NCBI RefSeq assembly: GCF_035046485.1
Contig: NC_085138.1
Span: 292,870,256-292,934,255, forward strand
Origin: Aedes albopictus
Lineage: Eukaryota; Arthropoda; Insecta; Diptera; Culicidae
DNA: 64,000 bases
Direction of reading: 5' to 3'
Of the stretch, positions 23,501 through 33,262 are shown piece after piece. Every line of letters begins with the position of its first letter. Positions within the stretch are counted from its first letter, which is position 1. A program made the position numbers and the translations under genes. The notes under the pieces were generated by a model. That model saw only the letters and a program-made list of their open reading frames with translations, was not told the DNA's origin and ran no database searches.

Positions 23501-23710
23501 TATGGCAAAAACTATTTGTTAATGATGATTTCGTGTTGATCGTTATAATTTATTATGATTAATCATCATCGCTCTGGTTATGACAAAAATATCTTGAGGT
23601 ATCAACTAGATGGTTATTTTTAATGAAAAATTTGTATGAGTGAGTCTCGAGGTAAGTACAAATACTTTTAATCAAAAGCTTGAGGTCATCGCCTGAAATA
23701 CGTAATATGT
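20570..23710. other. Interior of the hAT-like interval, no gene recognised
   Basis: Mostly AT-rich. At 20820-21070 a GC-richer stretch reads open in overlapping frames (20821-21042, and a frame giving IIDMPPMKLKSKTVEF near 21036-21085), suggesting a decayed coding fragment of unknown origin. At 21725-21850 'gctaactcatctgg' and 'gggattcgatcc' resemble decayed SINE pieces. Confidence 0.35.
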
Positions 23711-23712
23711 TA

Positions 23713-23876
23713 AGGGACCGTCCATAAATTACGTCACGCAAAAATTTGCCATTTTCAACCCCCCTCCCCCCTGTCACACTTTTTGTATGGGTCCTCCAAA
23801 ATTTGTGTATGGGTCATCCACACTTTGCTGGACCCCCCACCCCCTCAAAGCGTGACGTAATTTATGGTCGTTCCCT
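23713..23876. mobile_element. MITE, CCGTCCATAAATTACGTCA family
   Basis: Inverted ends AGGGACCGTCCATAAATTAC and, reversed, AGGGAACGACCATAAATTAC, both continuing into GTCACGC. TA duplications lie at 23711-23712 and 23877-23878. The interior is C-rich ('cccccctccccc'). A related element with a different internal sequence is at 35264-35429. Confidence 0.85.
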
Positions 23877-24198
23877 TATTAGGCCTGTCCACTGAACAAA
23901 ATACCACGAAGATGTTGACAGTTTACATGTCTTAATATAGTGACCTCAAGCTTTTAGTTACAATTTACTCCGAATTTGCGTGGTGGCAATGATCTACTTC
24001 AAACACTTTGGAAACTTTTTAAAAAGGTAGTAGGTGCTCACACGTTGCGGGGTGACGCATTTGATGTATTCATGAAATAAGAAAATTTCTCCTTAGTCTT
24101 TTGAACAGATTCATGTATAATTCCTGAATCTTATTCAGGATGGCCTTAGCTTAGCTGGTTCACCAAGAACTTTCACATTGCGAGGTGATGCATTTGAT

Positions 24199-27100
24199 GT
24201 TCGATGTAATATTCCTCAAAGTAGTGAGAATTTCTCCTTAGAAAGGTTCACGAAGTCCTCCTAAAGTGCTAGGTGAAGCACAATTTGCCTACTTTGAAAT
24301 AAGCCACTTTTGCCTTGAATAGTTCGATGTAATATTCCTCAATGCAGTCAGAATTTCTCCTTAGAAAGGTTCACGAAGTCCTCCTAAAGTGCTAGGTGAA
24401 GCACAATGTACCTACTTTGAAATAAGCCACTTTTGCCTTGAATAGTTCGATGTAATATTCCTCAATGTAGTCAGAATTTCTCCTTAGAAAGGTTCACGAA
24501 GTCCTCCTAAAGTGCTAGGTGAAGCACAATGTGCCTACTTTGAAATAAGCCACTTTTGCCTTGAATAGTTTGATGTAACATTCCTCAATGCAGTCAGAAT
24601 TTCTCCTTTCAAGGCTTACAAGGTTCACCAAGTCCTCCCAAAGTGCTAGGTGAAGCACAATATGCCTACTTTGAAATAAGCCACTTTTGCCTTGAATAGT
24701 TCGATGTAATATTCCTCAAAGTAGTCAGAATTTCTCCTTAGAAAGGTTCACGAAGTCCTCCTAAAGTGCTAGGTGAAGCACAATGTACCTACTTTGAAAT
24801 AAGCCACTTTTGCCTTGAATAGTTCGATGTAATATTCCTCAATGCAGTCAGAACTTCTCCTTACAAGGTTCAGCAAGTCCTCCTAAAGTGCTAGGTGAAG
24901 CACAATAAGCCTACTTTGAAATAGGCCACTTTTGCCTTGAATTGTTCGCTATATTCCTCAAAGTGGTCAGAATTTTTCCTTAGGAAGGTTCACCAAGTCC
25001 TCCTAAAGTGCTAGGTGAAGCACAATGTGCCTACTTTGAAATAAGCCACTTTTGCCTTGAATAGTTCGATGTAATATTCCTCAATGTAGTCAGAATTTCT
25101 CCTTAGAAAGGTTCACGAAGTCCTCCTAAAGTGCTAGGTGAAGCACAATGTGCCTACTTTGAAATAAGCCACTTTTGCCTTGAATAGTTTGATGTAACAT
25201 TCCTCAATGCAGTCAGAATTTCTCCTTTCAAGGCTTACAAGGTTCACCAAGTCCTCCTAAAGTGCTAGGTGAAGCACAATGTGCCTACTTTGAAATAAGC
25301 CACTTTTGCCTTGAATAGTTCGATGTAATATTCCTCAATGTAGTCAGAATTTCTCCTTAGAAAGGTTCACGAAGTCCTCCTAAAGTGCTAGGTGAAGCAC
25401 AATTTGCCTACTTTGAAATAAGCCACTTTGGCCTTGAATAGTTCGATGTAATATTCCTCAATGTAGTCAGAATTTCTCCTTAGAAAGGTTCACGAAGTCC
25501 TCCTAAGGTGCTAGGTGAAGCACAATGTGCCTACTTTGAAATAAGCCACTTTTGCCTTGAAAAGTTCGATGTAATATTCCTCAATGCAGTCAGAATTTCT
25601 CCTTAGAAAGGTTCACGAAGTCCTCCTAAAGTGCTAGGTGAAGCACAATGTACCTACTTTGAAATAAGCCACTTTTGCCTTGAATAGTTCGATGTAATAT
25701 TCCTCAATGCAGTCAGAACTTCTCCTTACAAGGTTCACCAAGTCCTCCTAAAGTGCTAGGTGAAACACAATATGCCTACTTTGAAATAAGCCACTTTTGC
25801 CTTGAATAGTTCGATGTAATATTCCTCAAAGTAGTCAGAATTTCTCCTTAAAAAGGTTCACGAAGTCCTCCTAAAGAGCTAGGTGAAGCACAATGTGCCT
25901 ACTTTGAAATAAGCCACTTTTGCCTTGAATAGTTCGATGTAATATTCCTCAAAGTAGTCAGAATTTCTCCTTAGAAAGGTTCACGAAGTCCTCCTAAAGT
26001 GCTAGGTGAAGCACAATGTGCCTACTTTGAAATAAGCCACTTTTGCCTTGAATAGTTCGATGTAATATTCCTCAAAGTAGTCAGAATTTCTCCTTAGAAA
26101 GGTTCACGAAGTCCTCCTAAAGTGCTAGGTGAAGCACAATATGCCTACTTTGAAATAAGCCACTTTGGCCTTGAATAGTTCGATGTAATATTCCTCAATG
26201 CAGTCAGAATTTCTCCTTACAAGGCTTACAAGGTTCACCAAGTCCTCCTAAAGTGCTAGGTGAAACACAATATACCTACTTTGAAATAAGCCACTTTTGC
26301 CTTGAATAGTTCGATGTAATATTCCTCAAAGTAGTCAGAATTTCTCCTTAGAAAGGTTCACGAAGTCCTCCTAAAGAGCTAGGTGAAGCACAATGTGCCT
26401 ACTTTGAAATAAGCCACTTTTGCCTTGAATAGTTTGATGTAACATTCCTCAATGCAGTCAGAATTTCTCCTTACAAGGCTTACAAGGTTCACCAAGTCCT
26501 CCTAAAGTGCTAGGTGAAACACAATATACCTACTTTGAAATAAGCCACTTTTGCCTTGAATAGTTCGATGTAATATTCCTCAAAGTAGTCAGAATTTCTC
26601 CTTAGAAAGGTTCACGAAGTCCTCCTAAAGAGCTAGGTGAAGCACAATGTGCCTACTTTGAAATAAGCCACTTTTGCCTTGAATAGTTCGATGTAATATT
26701 CCTCAATGCAGTCAGAATTTCTCCTTAGAAAGGTTCACGAAGTCCTCCTAAAGTGCTAGGTGAAGCACAATGTGCCTACTTTGAAATAAGCCACTTTTGC
26801 CTTGAATAGTTTGATGTAACATTCCTCAATGCAGTCAGAATTTCTCCTTTCAAGGCTTACAAGGTTCACCAAGTCCTCCTAAAGTGCTAGGTGAAGCACA
26901 ATATGCCTACTTTGAAATAAGCCACTTTTGCCTTGAATAGTTCGATGTAATATTCCTCAAAGTAGTCAGAATTTCTCCTTAGAAAGGTTCACGAAGTCCT
27001 CCTAAAGTGCTAGGTGAAGCACAATGTGCCTACTTTGAAATAAGCCACTTTTGCCTTGAATAGTTCGATGTAATATTCCTCAAAGTAGTCAGAATTTCTC

Positions 27101-27339
27101 CTTAGAAAGGTTCACGAAGTCCTCCTAAAGTGCTAGGTGAAGCACAATGTGCCTACTTTGAAATAAGCCACTTTTGCCTTGAATTGTTCGCTGTATTCCT
27201 CAAAGTGGTCAGAATTTCTCCTTAGGAAGGTTCACCAAGTCCTCCTATAGTGCTAGGTGAAGCACAATATGCCTACTTTGAAATAAGCCACTTTTGTCTT
27301 GAATAGTTTGATGTGATATTCCTCAAAGTAGTCAATTTC
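24199..27339 (+). repeat. VNTR: about 25 copies of a ~123-bp unit
   Basis: The core phrase 'gtgctaggtgaagcacaat' recurs about 25 times at 120-133-bp spacing. The unit runs from 'cctactttgaaataagccac' through 'cgatgtaatattcctcaa' to 'ggttcacgaagtcctcctaa'. A longer variant with 'aaggcttacaaggttcacc' appears near 24600, 25220, 26215, 26465 and 26845, hinting at higher-order copying. Central units are highly similar. Degenerate units flank the array at about 24030-24198 and 28205-28430. There are stops in all frames, so it is not coding. Confidence 0.95.
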
Positions 27340-27464
27340 TCATTAACCCTTTATAAGGCCGAGAAAACTAGAAGAGTTGTCAACGCATACTATTATGAAA
27401 ATGATTATATACATGATTACATGTACAAAACAATTTTTGTTTGAAAGAAACTCTCAAAAATCTA

Positions 27465-27630
27465 GGTGGCAATATAGTTGCCACTGCCCGTTTAGGCCTA
27501 AAACGCTGGTGGCAATATAGTTGCCACTGCCCGTTAACCCCAAAAACGAGCTTTTGAGGTGGCAATATAGTTGCCACTGCCCGTTTAGGCCACCAGCGCT
27601 GGTGGCAATATTCTTGCCACTGCCCGTTTA
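27465..27630. repeat. Four tandem palindromic TGGCAATATAGTTGCCA units
   Basis: Units of GTGGCAATATAGTTGCCACT + gcccgtt repeat four times at 27465-27630 (the last has 'attc' in place of 'atag'). A fifth occurs at the other end, 28171-28192, just inside the right terminus. They look like subterminal binding or hairpin repeats of the piggyBac-like element. Confidence 0.8.
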
Positions 27631-27913
27631 GGGTACTTTTCTTCTTTTGACTTCGACAAGAAGCCGGAAAAGAGATTTTAGAGTGGATTGGGGCTTAACT
27701 CAAAATATAAACTGTGTAGTTCAGCTCATGTCAACCCAGAATTTGATTATTTCTTAAAATATTTACCAAACTTATAATTTTACAATAAGTTTGAGCTAAT
27801 TTTCTTGACGCGGTTAAAATAAGCCATTTTTGAGACTACAAATGGCTCCTAAATTGTTGTTAAAGCTTTGTTTAGTACCAAAAAAATACCAGGCGTTGTT
27901 AGTAGTCCCAATT

Positions 27914-28100
27914 GTGCTCATTCTGCGAATGGAGTGACGTGAGAAAAGTCGGAGTCGTATATCGAGATGAGGAATCCACTCTCGAATGAAGTGACTCGCC
28001 GTGTAAATCAAATGGAGAGTCACCTCATTCGAGTCGAGATTTCTCACCTCGATATACGACTCCGACTTTTCTCACGTCACTCCATTCGCAGAATGAGCAC
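27914..28100. mobile_element. Fold-back MITE, 187 bp, copy 1
   Basis: The outer arms are inverted copies: GTGCTCATTCTGCGAATGGA inwards from 27914 and its complement ending at 28100. Pairing extends ~75 bases through 'gtgacgtgagaaaagtcgg' and 'agtcgtatatcgagatgag'. Short frames here are by-products. Confidence 0.85.
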
Positions 28101-28502
28101 AAATTTTGCGTAAACCAAGAAAAAAGTTCGAAATAAATTGTTTTAAAACAGAAAAAAATACAAACAGTAGGTGGCAATATAGTTGCCACTGCCTTATAAA
28201 GGGTTAACTAAGCAAACAGGTTCGCGAGATTAATTAAAACACGTATTTATGCTATTAAATTTTCAGAAGTTGTCGCTAAGAAGGTTAACCAAGTCAAATT
28301 TAAGTGTAGTACTGTTACCTATTGCTAATGTTTGCTTTTACTGAGATTTACAGTTAAAAAATCTTCAAAGTAATCATAGTTTGTCTAAGAAAGTTCATCA
28401 TGTCCAGGGAACACACAGAGAATGAACATTAAGTTTTAAGATTTTGTCAAGTTCTCTCAAATTGTTTAATAACAGAATTACTTTTATGAATATTGAGCCC
28501 AA

Positions 28503-28682
28503 TTCTGCGAATGGAGTGACGTGAGAAAAGTCGGAGTCGTATATCGAGATGAAGAATCCACTCTCGAATGAAGTGACTCGCCGTGTAAATCAAATGGAGA
28601 GTCACCTCATTCGAGTCGAGATTTCTCACCTCGATATACGACTCCGACTTTTCTCACGTCACTCCATTCGCAGAATGAGCAC
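28503..28682. mobile_element. Fold-back MITE, copy 2
   Basis: Nearly the same sequence as 27914-28100, only 400 bases away. The left end lacks the terminal GTGCTCATT block. One 'gaggaat' has become 'gaagaat'. Confidence 0.85.
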
Positions 28683-28689
28683 AATTAAA

Positions 28690-29210
28690 AATAGCAGGTC
28701 GCTTCCGTGTTTATCCTCCATCTTCTACATCCTCATCATCGCTAAAACTACTAATACAGCAAGTCAAGGCTCAGGACCACCATCTCTCCCGCAGTTCGGC
28801 TCAAACCCGTCGATAGCCGCCGACGTTTACCGGTCGTCTGCATTTTCAATGTATCTGGTAGATGCACTGCACAGTGAAACCGTAGCCGGTTAGCGAAAAT
28901 GATCTGCCCTTCGTCCGTGAATACTTTCTGCTTCCTGCAGGCTCATGGGCACTTTCAGAGCAAAAGGAACGCAGAGTAGTTCTCAATCATCATCCAATAA
29001 CTAACATTTGTTGTAGATCCGCTTTGCCGCTAAAGATTCATCAAACGCAAGAATTTTCCGTTACCCGCTTGCGTGTGCTTAAAAAAATCCGCAATCTGTT
29101 CCAGCGACGCCACCTTCATCGGGAGAACCATTGGAAGCCGAGGTAAATCAAAGCTTCTTGATAGTTTTGCCCGATGCCATATCTGGGCTGTAAACCGCGA
29201 AGTACTGGAA
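28690..29210 (-). pseudogene. Coding-like fragment of unknown origin
   Basis: The base composition shifts to ~47% GC and open stretches appear on the minus strand. One reads KVFTDEGQIIFANRLRF and continues to a stop near 28755. Another, near 29140-29030, reads MVLPMKVASLEQIADFFKHT. They are in different frames and have stops, so this may be a decayed gene piece captured in the element. I do not recognise the family. Confidence 0.3.
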
Positions 29211-29356
29211 AAGCAACAGTAAATTACTACATATTTACAAATTACACTTACAATGGGGAACAGCTACCTTCCGGAAGATGGTTATTCCAGCTGGAACTAA
29301 ACTTGTATTGTCCGCGGTCGAAAGCAATTTACTTTAGGTTGCTGGTACGTGGTGCC

Positions 29357-29556
29357 CAAGGAGAATACATTTTACTAAGGTGGCGCAGATAAACATTGCA
29401 AACCACTGGTTGTCTCTTCCACTCTTCTGGTGTTCTTATGCAACTAAAATAGTGACGTCACTATTTCAGTTCCATAAGAACACCAGAAGAATGGAAGAGA
29501 CAACCAGTGGTTTGCAATGTTTATCTGCGCCACCTTAGTAAAATGTATTCTCCTTG
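29357..29556. mobile_element. Near-perfect 200-bp palindrome with 9-bp target duplication
   Basis: The arms, starting CAAGGAGAATACATTTTACT, pair over ~90 bases and meet at a central 'aaatagtgacgtcactattt'. cgtggtgcc lies directly outside both ends (29348-29356, 29557-29565). Duplication size and long TIRs suit a MULE- or hAT-type fold-back element. Confidence 0.88.
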
Positions 29557-29758
29557 CGTGGTGCCGGTTCCTGTTTATGTTGTTGATCCGCGCGTGAACG
29601 ACATCGCGGTTTGACAGATGCTGCAATACACTGAAGCAAAAGCTCCTATATTTTTTAGTTTTATGATTTGACGAGATTCAAGAAGATTCCAAGTGATTCG
29701 AAAAGATTAAAAAAAGATTAAACTCAAAAGATTGGAGTGTCACCCCTTCGGTCGTCGC

Positions 29759-32100
29759 TAGAAGCACATGCGAAGTTGCAGCTGCGAAGTAAATTTGAAT
29801 CTATTTTTTCTGCTGCGCATCATTAAGCTAATTAAGAGCAACAATATGCACTAATCCAAAATGAGTTGCGACATTTCTAAGTAGGTTAAAAATCAATTTT
29901 CGCACGTTCGGTCACTTCGTATTTCGACCAAAAGCATAATAAACAGAACGAACAAAAAGTCTCATTAATATACAGACTGTAAGGAAGTTCTCTTGTTGGG
30001 TGACTACCTCCTCATTCATAACATAAACCATAGGTTCCCAAACTTTTTAGGAGCGCGACCTCCTTTTGCCAGAGGACGTGCTTTAGGCAACCCACCATAG
30101 AAATTCCTTCATTTGTTGTCTGTTACAGTAAATTATTCAACTGTCATTCGAAACTCCCTGGATGAAGGCCGGCGACCCCCCTGGAAGGTCGCGAGCCACA
30201 TGACATATAATAACATGTGACATAAACCATTGTAAGTCTTAACTTATCGCGAGATTGTTTTCCTGAATGCCTACCACTTGTTCAGTATCACCGTATCACT
30301 TTGTGTGGCTATTGGCTTTAACAATCTATTTTAATCAGTCACAATTTCCTTCATCTCTTTTCAAGTATCATTATGTTTGTCATAATTTCTCATGGTTTGT
30401 AATTATCTCCTTTAACGTTTCCTATATTCGTTCGGTTTTTTTTTTTCTTTTGAACAGCTTTGATTCGTTTCTCATTTCAGTTCTTCTCACATATTTGCTT
30501 GGGTTTCCAAAGAACGTCCTAGTTACACTATGCTCTTCTTCAGAATCTATATCTGCATTCTTCTTCTCTTCCTCTTTCTGGCATGGTATCCCAACTGGGG
30601 TAGAGCCTGCCTCTTAGCTTAATGTTCTTCGAGCACTTGCACACCCTAATAAACCAACACCTACACGGGCCGTAATGTAGACGGTTCAACCATACCGCAT
30701 ACTGTTCGAATTCGACTTATGGTTATCGTTTATGCGGGCAGTTATTATGCCTCTCAAGAAAAATCAGAATATGGCGATTATCTGCCTCTGGCTTCTGATA
30801 TAATCGTGGCAGTCACTAATCATAACAGCGTCACCAGATTTAAAAGTATGTAATTCCATTATATAGGGTTTGACAGCAAGAACACTCATTCCACTGAGCC
30901 ACTCTTGCCGTTCGTCACAAATACATTCAAAAACATCTGTCACTTCGCGAAACCCACGTGCTTTTGTTTTTGGCGGGAACACTTTTTCTTTTATTTTGCC
31001 TTGCGACTGTCATGCGGCGGTATGCCTTGCGAGCGTACGACCGCCGCAGGACTCTAATAAAAGATAAGCACGACAATGATAATCTAGAGATTATTTTCTC
31101 AATTGACCATTTTGTATCCGCATATCTGGTAGTAGACATAATTATGCTTTATGTCCAAAGGAAGTTATGTATGTTTGCCACGAGGTTTTCCATTACGAAG
31201 GGACCCTGTACCGAAGTTACCTCAAGTCACTCCCGTACCCTCAGCATGGTTTTGCATCGCTTCGATTCTACTTCTACCTTGACTTTGATATGGCACACTC
31301 TCTAAGCAATGTCACAGTGCAACGTATCAGCCACACTGGCATTGCCCATCTCCATTCCAACGAGAATCTCAGTCCGAGGCCAGTTCATCCCGAAACCCAT
31401 GGCTCCGCGCTTCTACTTCGAAGAAAAGGCTCAAATTCCGCAAAATATCCAGCCTGGGAACTCAATCACATGTCCCCGGTGTAAAAGGCTTACGCTTTAA
31501 TCATCACACTTGTTCGGCTTCACCACTGGTGACCTCCCTACCTAGGCTGCACTTTGCATTCAATCGACTTTCACGATTCCACTTCCTTTCTGGGCCACAA
31601 CTTTTCCCATTTATTTTGAATGCACAATCTGTCTATGAAATGCGCTTTTCTATCTTTTTGTTTGCTCTTTGAAATTCAACTGCTTTCCCGTTCTCGAATG
31701 AGCAAAAACACTCTTCACAAACCTAACCTCATCGAATTTTCATACGATTTGTAAACATTTGCCCTCAATATATATATAATTTTTTTTTGAGGGCAAGGAC
31801 GGCTTTATGGACCGACGCCGAAGGAAAGAAAGAGAAGACAATGATGACGTCAGCGTGCAAGCGCTCATTCTCTTCTTATTTTACTCCACACCATCAACCT
31901 TCTCCACACTTTCATCAGTCAGCCTCACGTGAGTAAGGTTTTCTTACTCCCAAGGTATTTGTATATTCCGTATTTCCATACATACATCCCTATGGCACAT
32001 GTAGTGCATAGTGCATACAATCAGACAAGCTCAGGCTCAATTCATTCCTTATCATAGGCTTTGAATTTAGCTGCCCCAGCGGTGTTTACACAGCCTAATG
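29759..32100 (-). other. Internal sequence of the LARD-like element
   Basis: No retroviral domain is visible on either strand. A 72-codon minus frame (30764-30982, beginning MFPPKTKARGFREVTDVFEC) has balanced composition but no recognised match. A hAT-like end pair lies at 30031-30200 (GGTTCCCAAACTTTTTAGG ... ggtcgcgagccac). A SINE tail remnant lies at about 30555-30650 ('agcttaatgttcttcgagcac'). Confidence 0.45.
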
Positions 32101-32112
32101 GATTCCACAAGT

Positions 32113-32581
32113 GTCTCCTATCTCCGAGACCAAAATTTACCTCCATATCAACCAAATTCTGATTATTATTTTTTTTAGTTTTTTTTTTGTCGAAAAAGAT
32201 CGCCATCGCTTCAAAACAAATCGATATTGATCGTCATCGAAAATCTCTCACTAGTTGACCGAGCTCTGTTTCTGTTCCACTTTTCGGAATTCACCTATAT
32301 ACTTATAATACTGTACAACTCTTATGCACCTGCCAGCAGCATCTATTTCAAACAAATACCCACGCTCTCCCGGAGCTTCGTCTTGCCACGATTTCGGTCT
32401 CCAGGACCACCATCCATTTTGTTTAAATACGCTCTCCGGGAGCAAGCCGTGCTTTCCACCACCTATTCAAATACGGTCTCCGAGACCAAACATTTCCTCC
32501 ACGCTCTCCGGGAGCATTACAGTGCATTATTCGAGCCACCTCAAATAACACAATACATCCCCAAATACGCTCTCTAGGAGC
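32113..32581 (-). repeat. Cluster of 13-nt palindromes in the 5' leader
   Basis: Six hairpin-forming 13-mers of the form GCTCTCCGGGAGC or GGTCTCCGAGACC lie at 32364-32376, 32396-32408, 32431-32443, 32475-32487, 32503-32515 and 32569-32581. A longer relative is at 32113-32130. They alternate between a GC-type and a GT-type stem and lie 300-770 bases downstream of the primer site in the sense of the element, where packaging and dimerisation signals usually sit. Confidence 0.8.
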
Positions 32582-32862
32582 CCAACCCACGATCGTCATT
32601 CCTTTTCCAGTGCCTTTGCACAAAACCACTCCTTGTAACAAAACTGCGCACATCGCTATCTTGATCATGAGGTCTTCTCATGCCTGTCGTGAAAAGCAGC
32701 TTATTATCTCGCCACCAAACATTTTTTCTTCCGCCTTCCTCAGCTCTATCACACTCCTTTCCGTTCCACAAATGCCAAATCGCCGCCACGCACAGCTGTC
32801 GATGAGAACCGATCTCGAAACAGCTTCTACCCCACTTCCACAAACTTTCGTTGTCGATTCGC

Positions 32863-32882
32863 GGATCCCATCTTAGTCGCCA
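32863..32882 (-). promoter_or_regulatory. Primer-binding site of the LARD-like element
   Basis: TGGCGACTAAGATGGGATCC on the minus strand, one base after the 5' LTR. TGG start and position are those of a site pairing with a tRNA 3' CCA end. The TGGCGAC opening resembles that of several gypsy-group elements. Confidence 0.75.
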
Positions 32883-32883
32883 C

Positions 32884-33138
32884 TGTGGGATTCCCCAAAT
32901 ACCCAAATCCGGAAGACACTCCGGTAACGTTCCGGACTCCCGAGAAAACTCCACGACCCAATAAAACACGCCACAACAGCTTCGGACTTCTTGCATTGAC
33001 TACTGTACACACTTATCTTGCACGACTCTGTTAGTGTTAACGTCAACCTCAATGTCAAGGTATATACATATACTCATCACAAGGTTAACACATATATCTA
33101 GTAGCGCTTAAGGTGATTCTGCTTAATAGGGCACCACA
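32884..33138 (-). repeat. 5' LTR of the LARD-like element
   Basis: 255 bp, the same as 20136-20392 except for a missing 'tc'. It is followed on the plus strand by the duplicated target ggtac. Confidence 0.9.
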
Positions 33139-33262
33139 GGTACAAACGCAAAAACCTTGCTAGCAGGCGTAGCTTCAATTGCTTGACTGTAACTATTACG
33201 GTAGCTTAACAAAAACACTTCAACAATTTCAATCATCTTCATGTGGTAAAACTTTGGATCGA

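Larger units (their letters stand above)
27347..28203. mobile_element. piggyBac-like non-autonomous element
   Basis: The ends CCCTTTATAAGGC (27347-27359) and GCCTTATAAAGGG (28191-28203) are perfect inverted repeats. They are flanked by TTAA on both sides (27343-27346, 28204-28207), the hallmark of piggyBac insertion. It sits inside a VNTR unit. There is no transposase. The interior contains palindromic 'tggcaatatagttgcca' repeats and a fold-back at 27914-28100. Confidence 0.85.
20469..29750. mobile_element. hAT-like 9.3-kb interval with 8-bp target duplication
   Basis: GTCGTCGC occurs at 20461-20468 and 29751-29758, directly outside inverted ends CAGGGGGTGCGACACT (left) and CGAAGGGGTGACACT (right, reversed). 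Many 'aaaagatt' words lie just inside both ends (20490-20560, 29670-29735), as in subterminal repeats of hAT elements. No transposase is visible. The interior carries a VNTR, a piggyBac-like element and fold-backs. An 8-bp duplication fits hAT, but the right terminus is atypical. Confidence 0.6.
20136..33138 (-). mobile_element. LTR retrotransposon without recognisable genes (LARD-like), enlarged by nested insertions
   Basis: Near-identical ~256-bp LTRs (20136-20392, 32884-33138) are flanked by a perfect 5-bp duplication, ggtac (20131-20135 and 33139-33143), so they belong to one insertion. On the minus strand the 5' LTR is followed by TGGCGACTAAGATGGGATCC, a tRNA-type primer site. The 3' LTR is preceded by the purine tract GAGAAAAAAGGAGA. 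The LTRs differ only by a 2-bp indel, so the insertion is young. Removing the hAT-like interval leaves about 3.7 kb with no gag, protease, RT or integrase motif. The best label is a large retrotransposon derivative mobilised in trans, probably by a gypsy-type element (inferred from the primer site). Confidence 0.82.

Noticed and set aside
24199..27339. CRISPR-like regular spacing in the 123-bp array
   Set aside because: The 'spacers' are themselves repeated, the period is too long, and the genome is eukaryotic; it is a VNTR.
32574..32996. 140-codon minus frame across the LTR and leader
   Set aside because: It starts inside the LTR, crosses the primer site and has no domain; best seen as chance.
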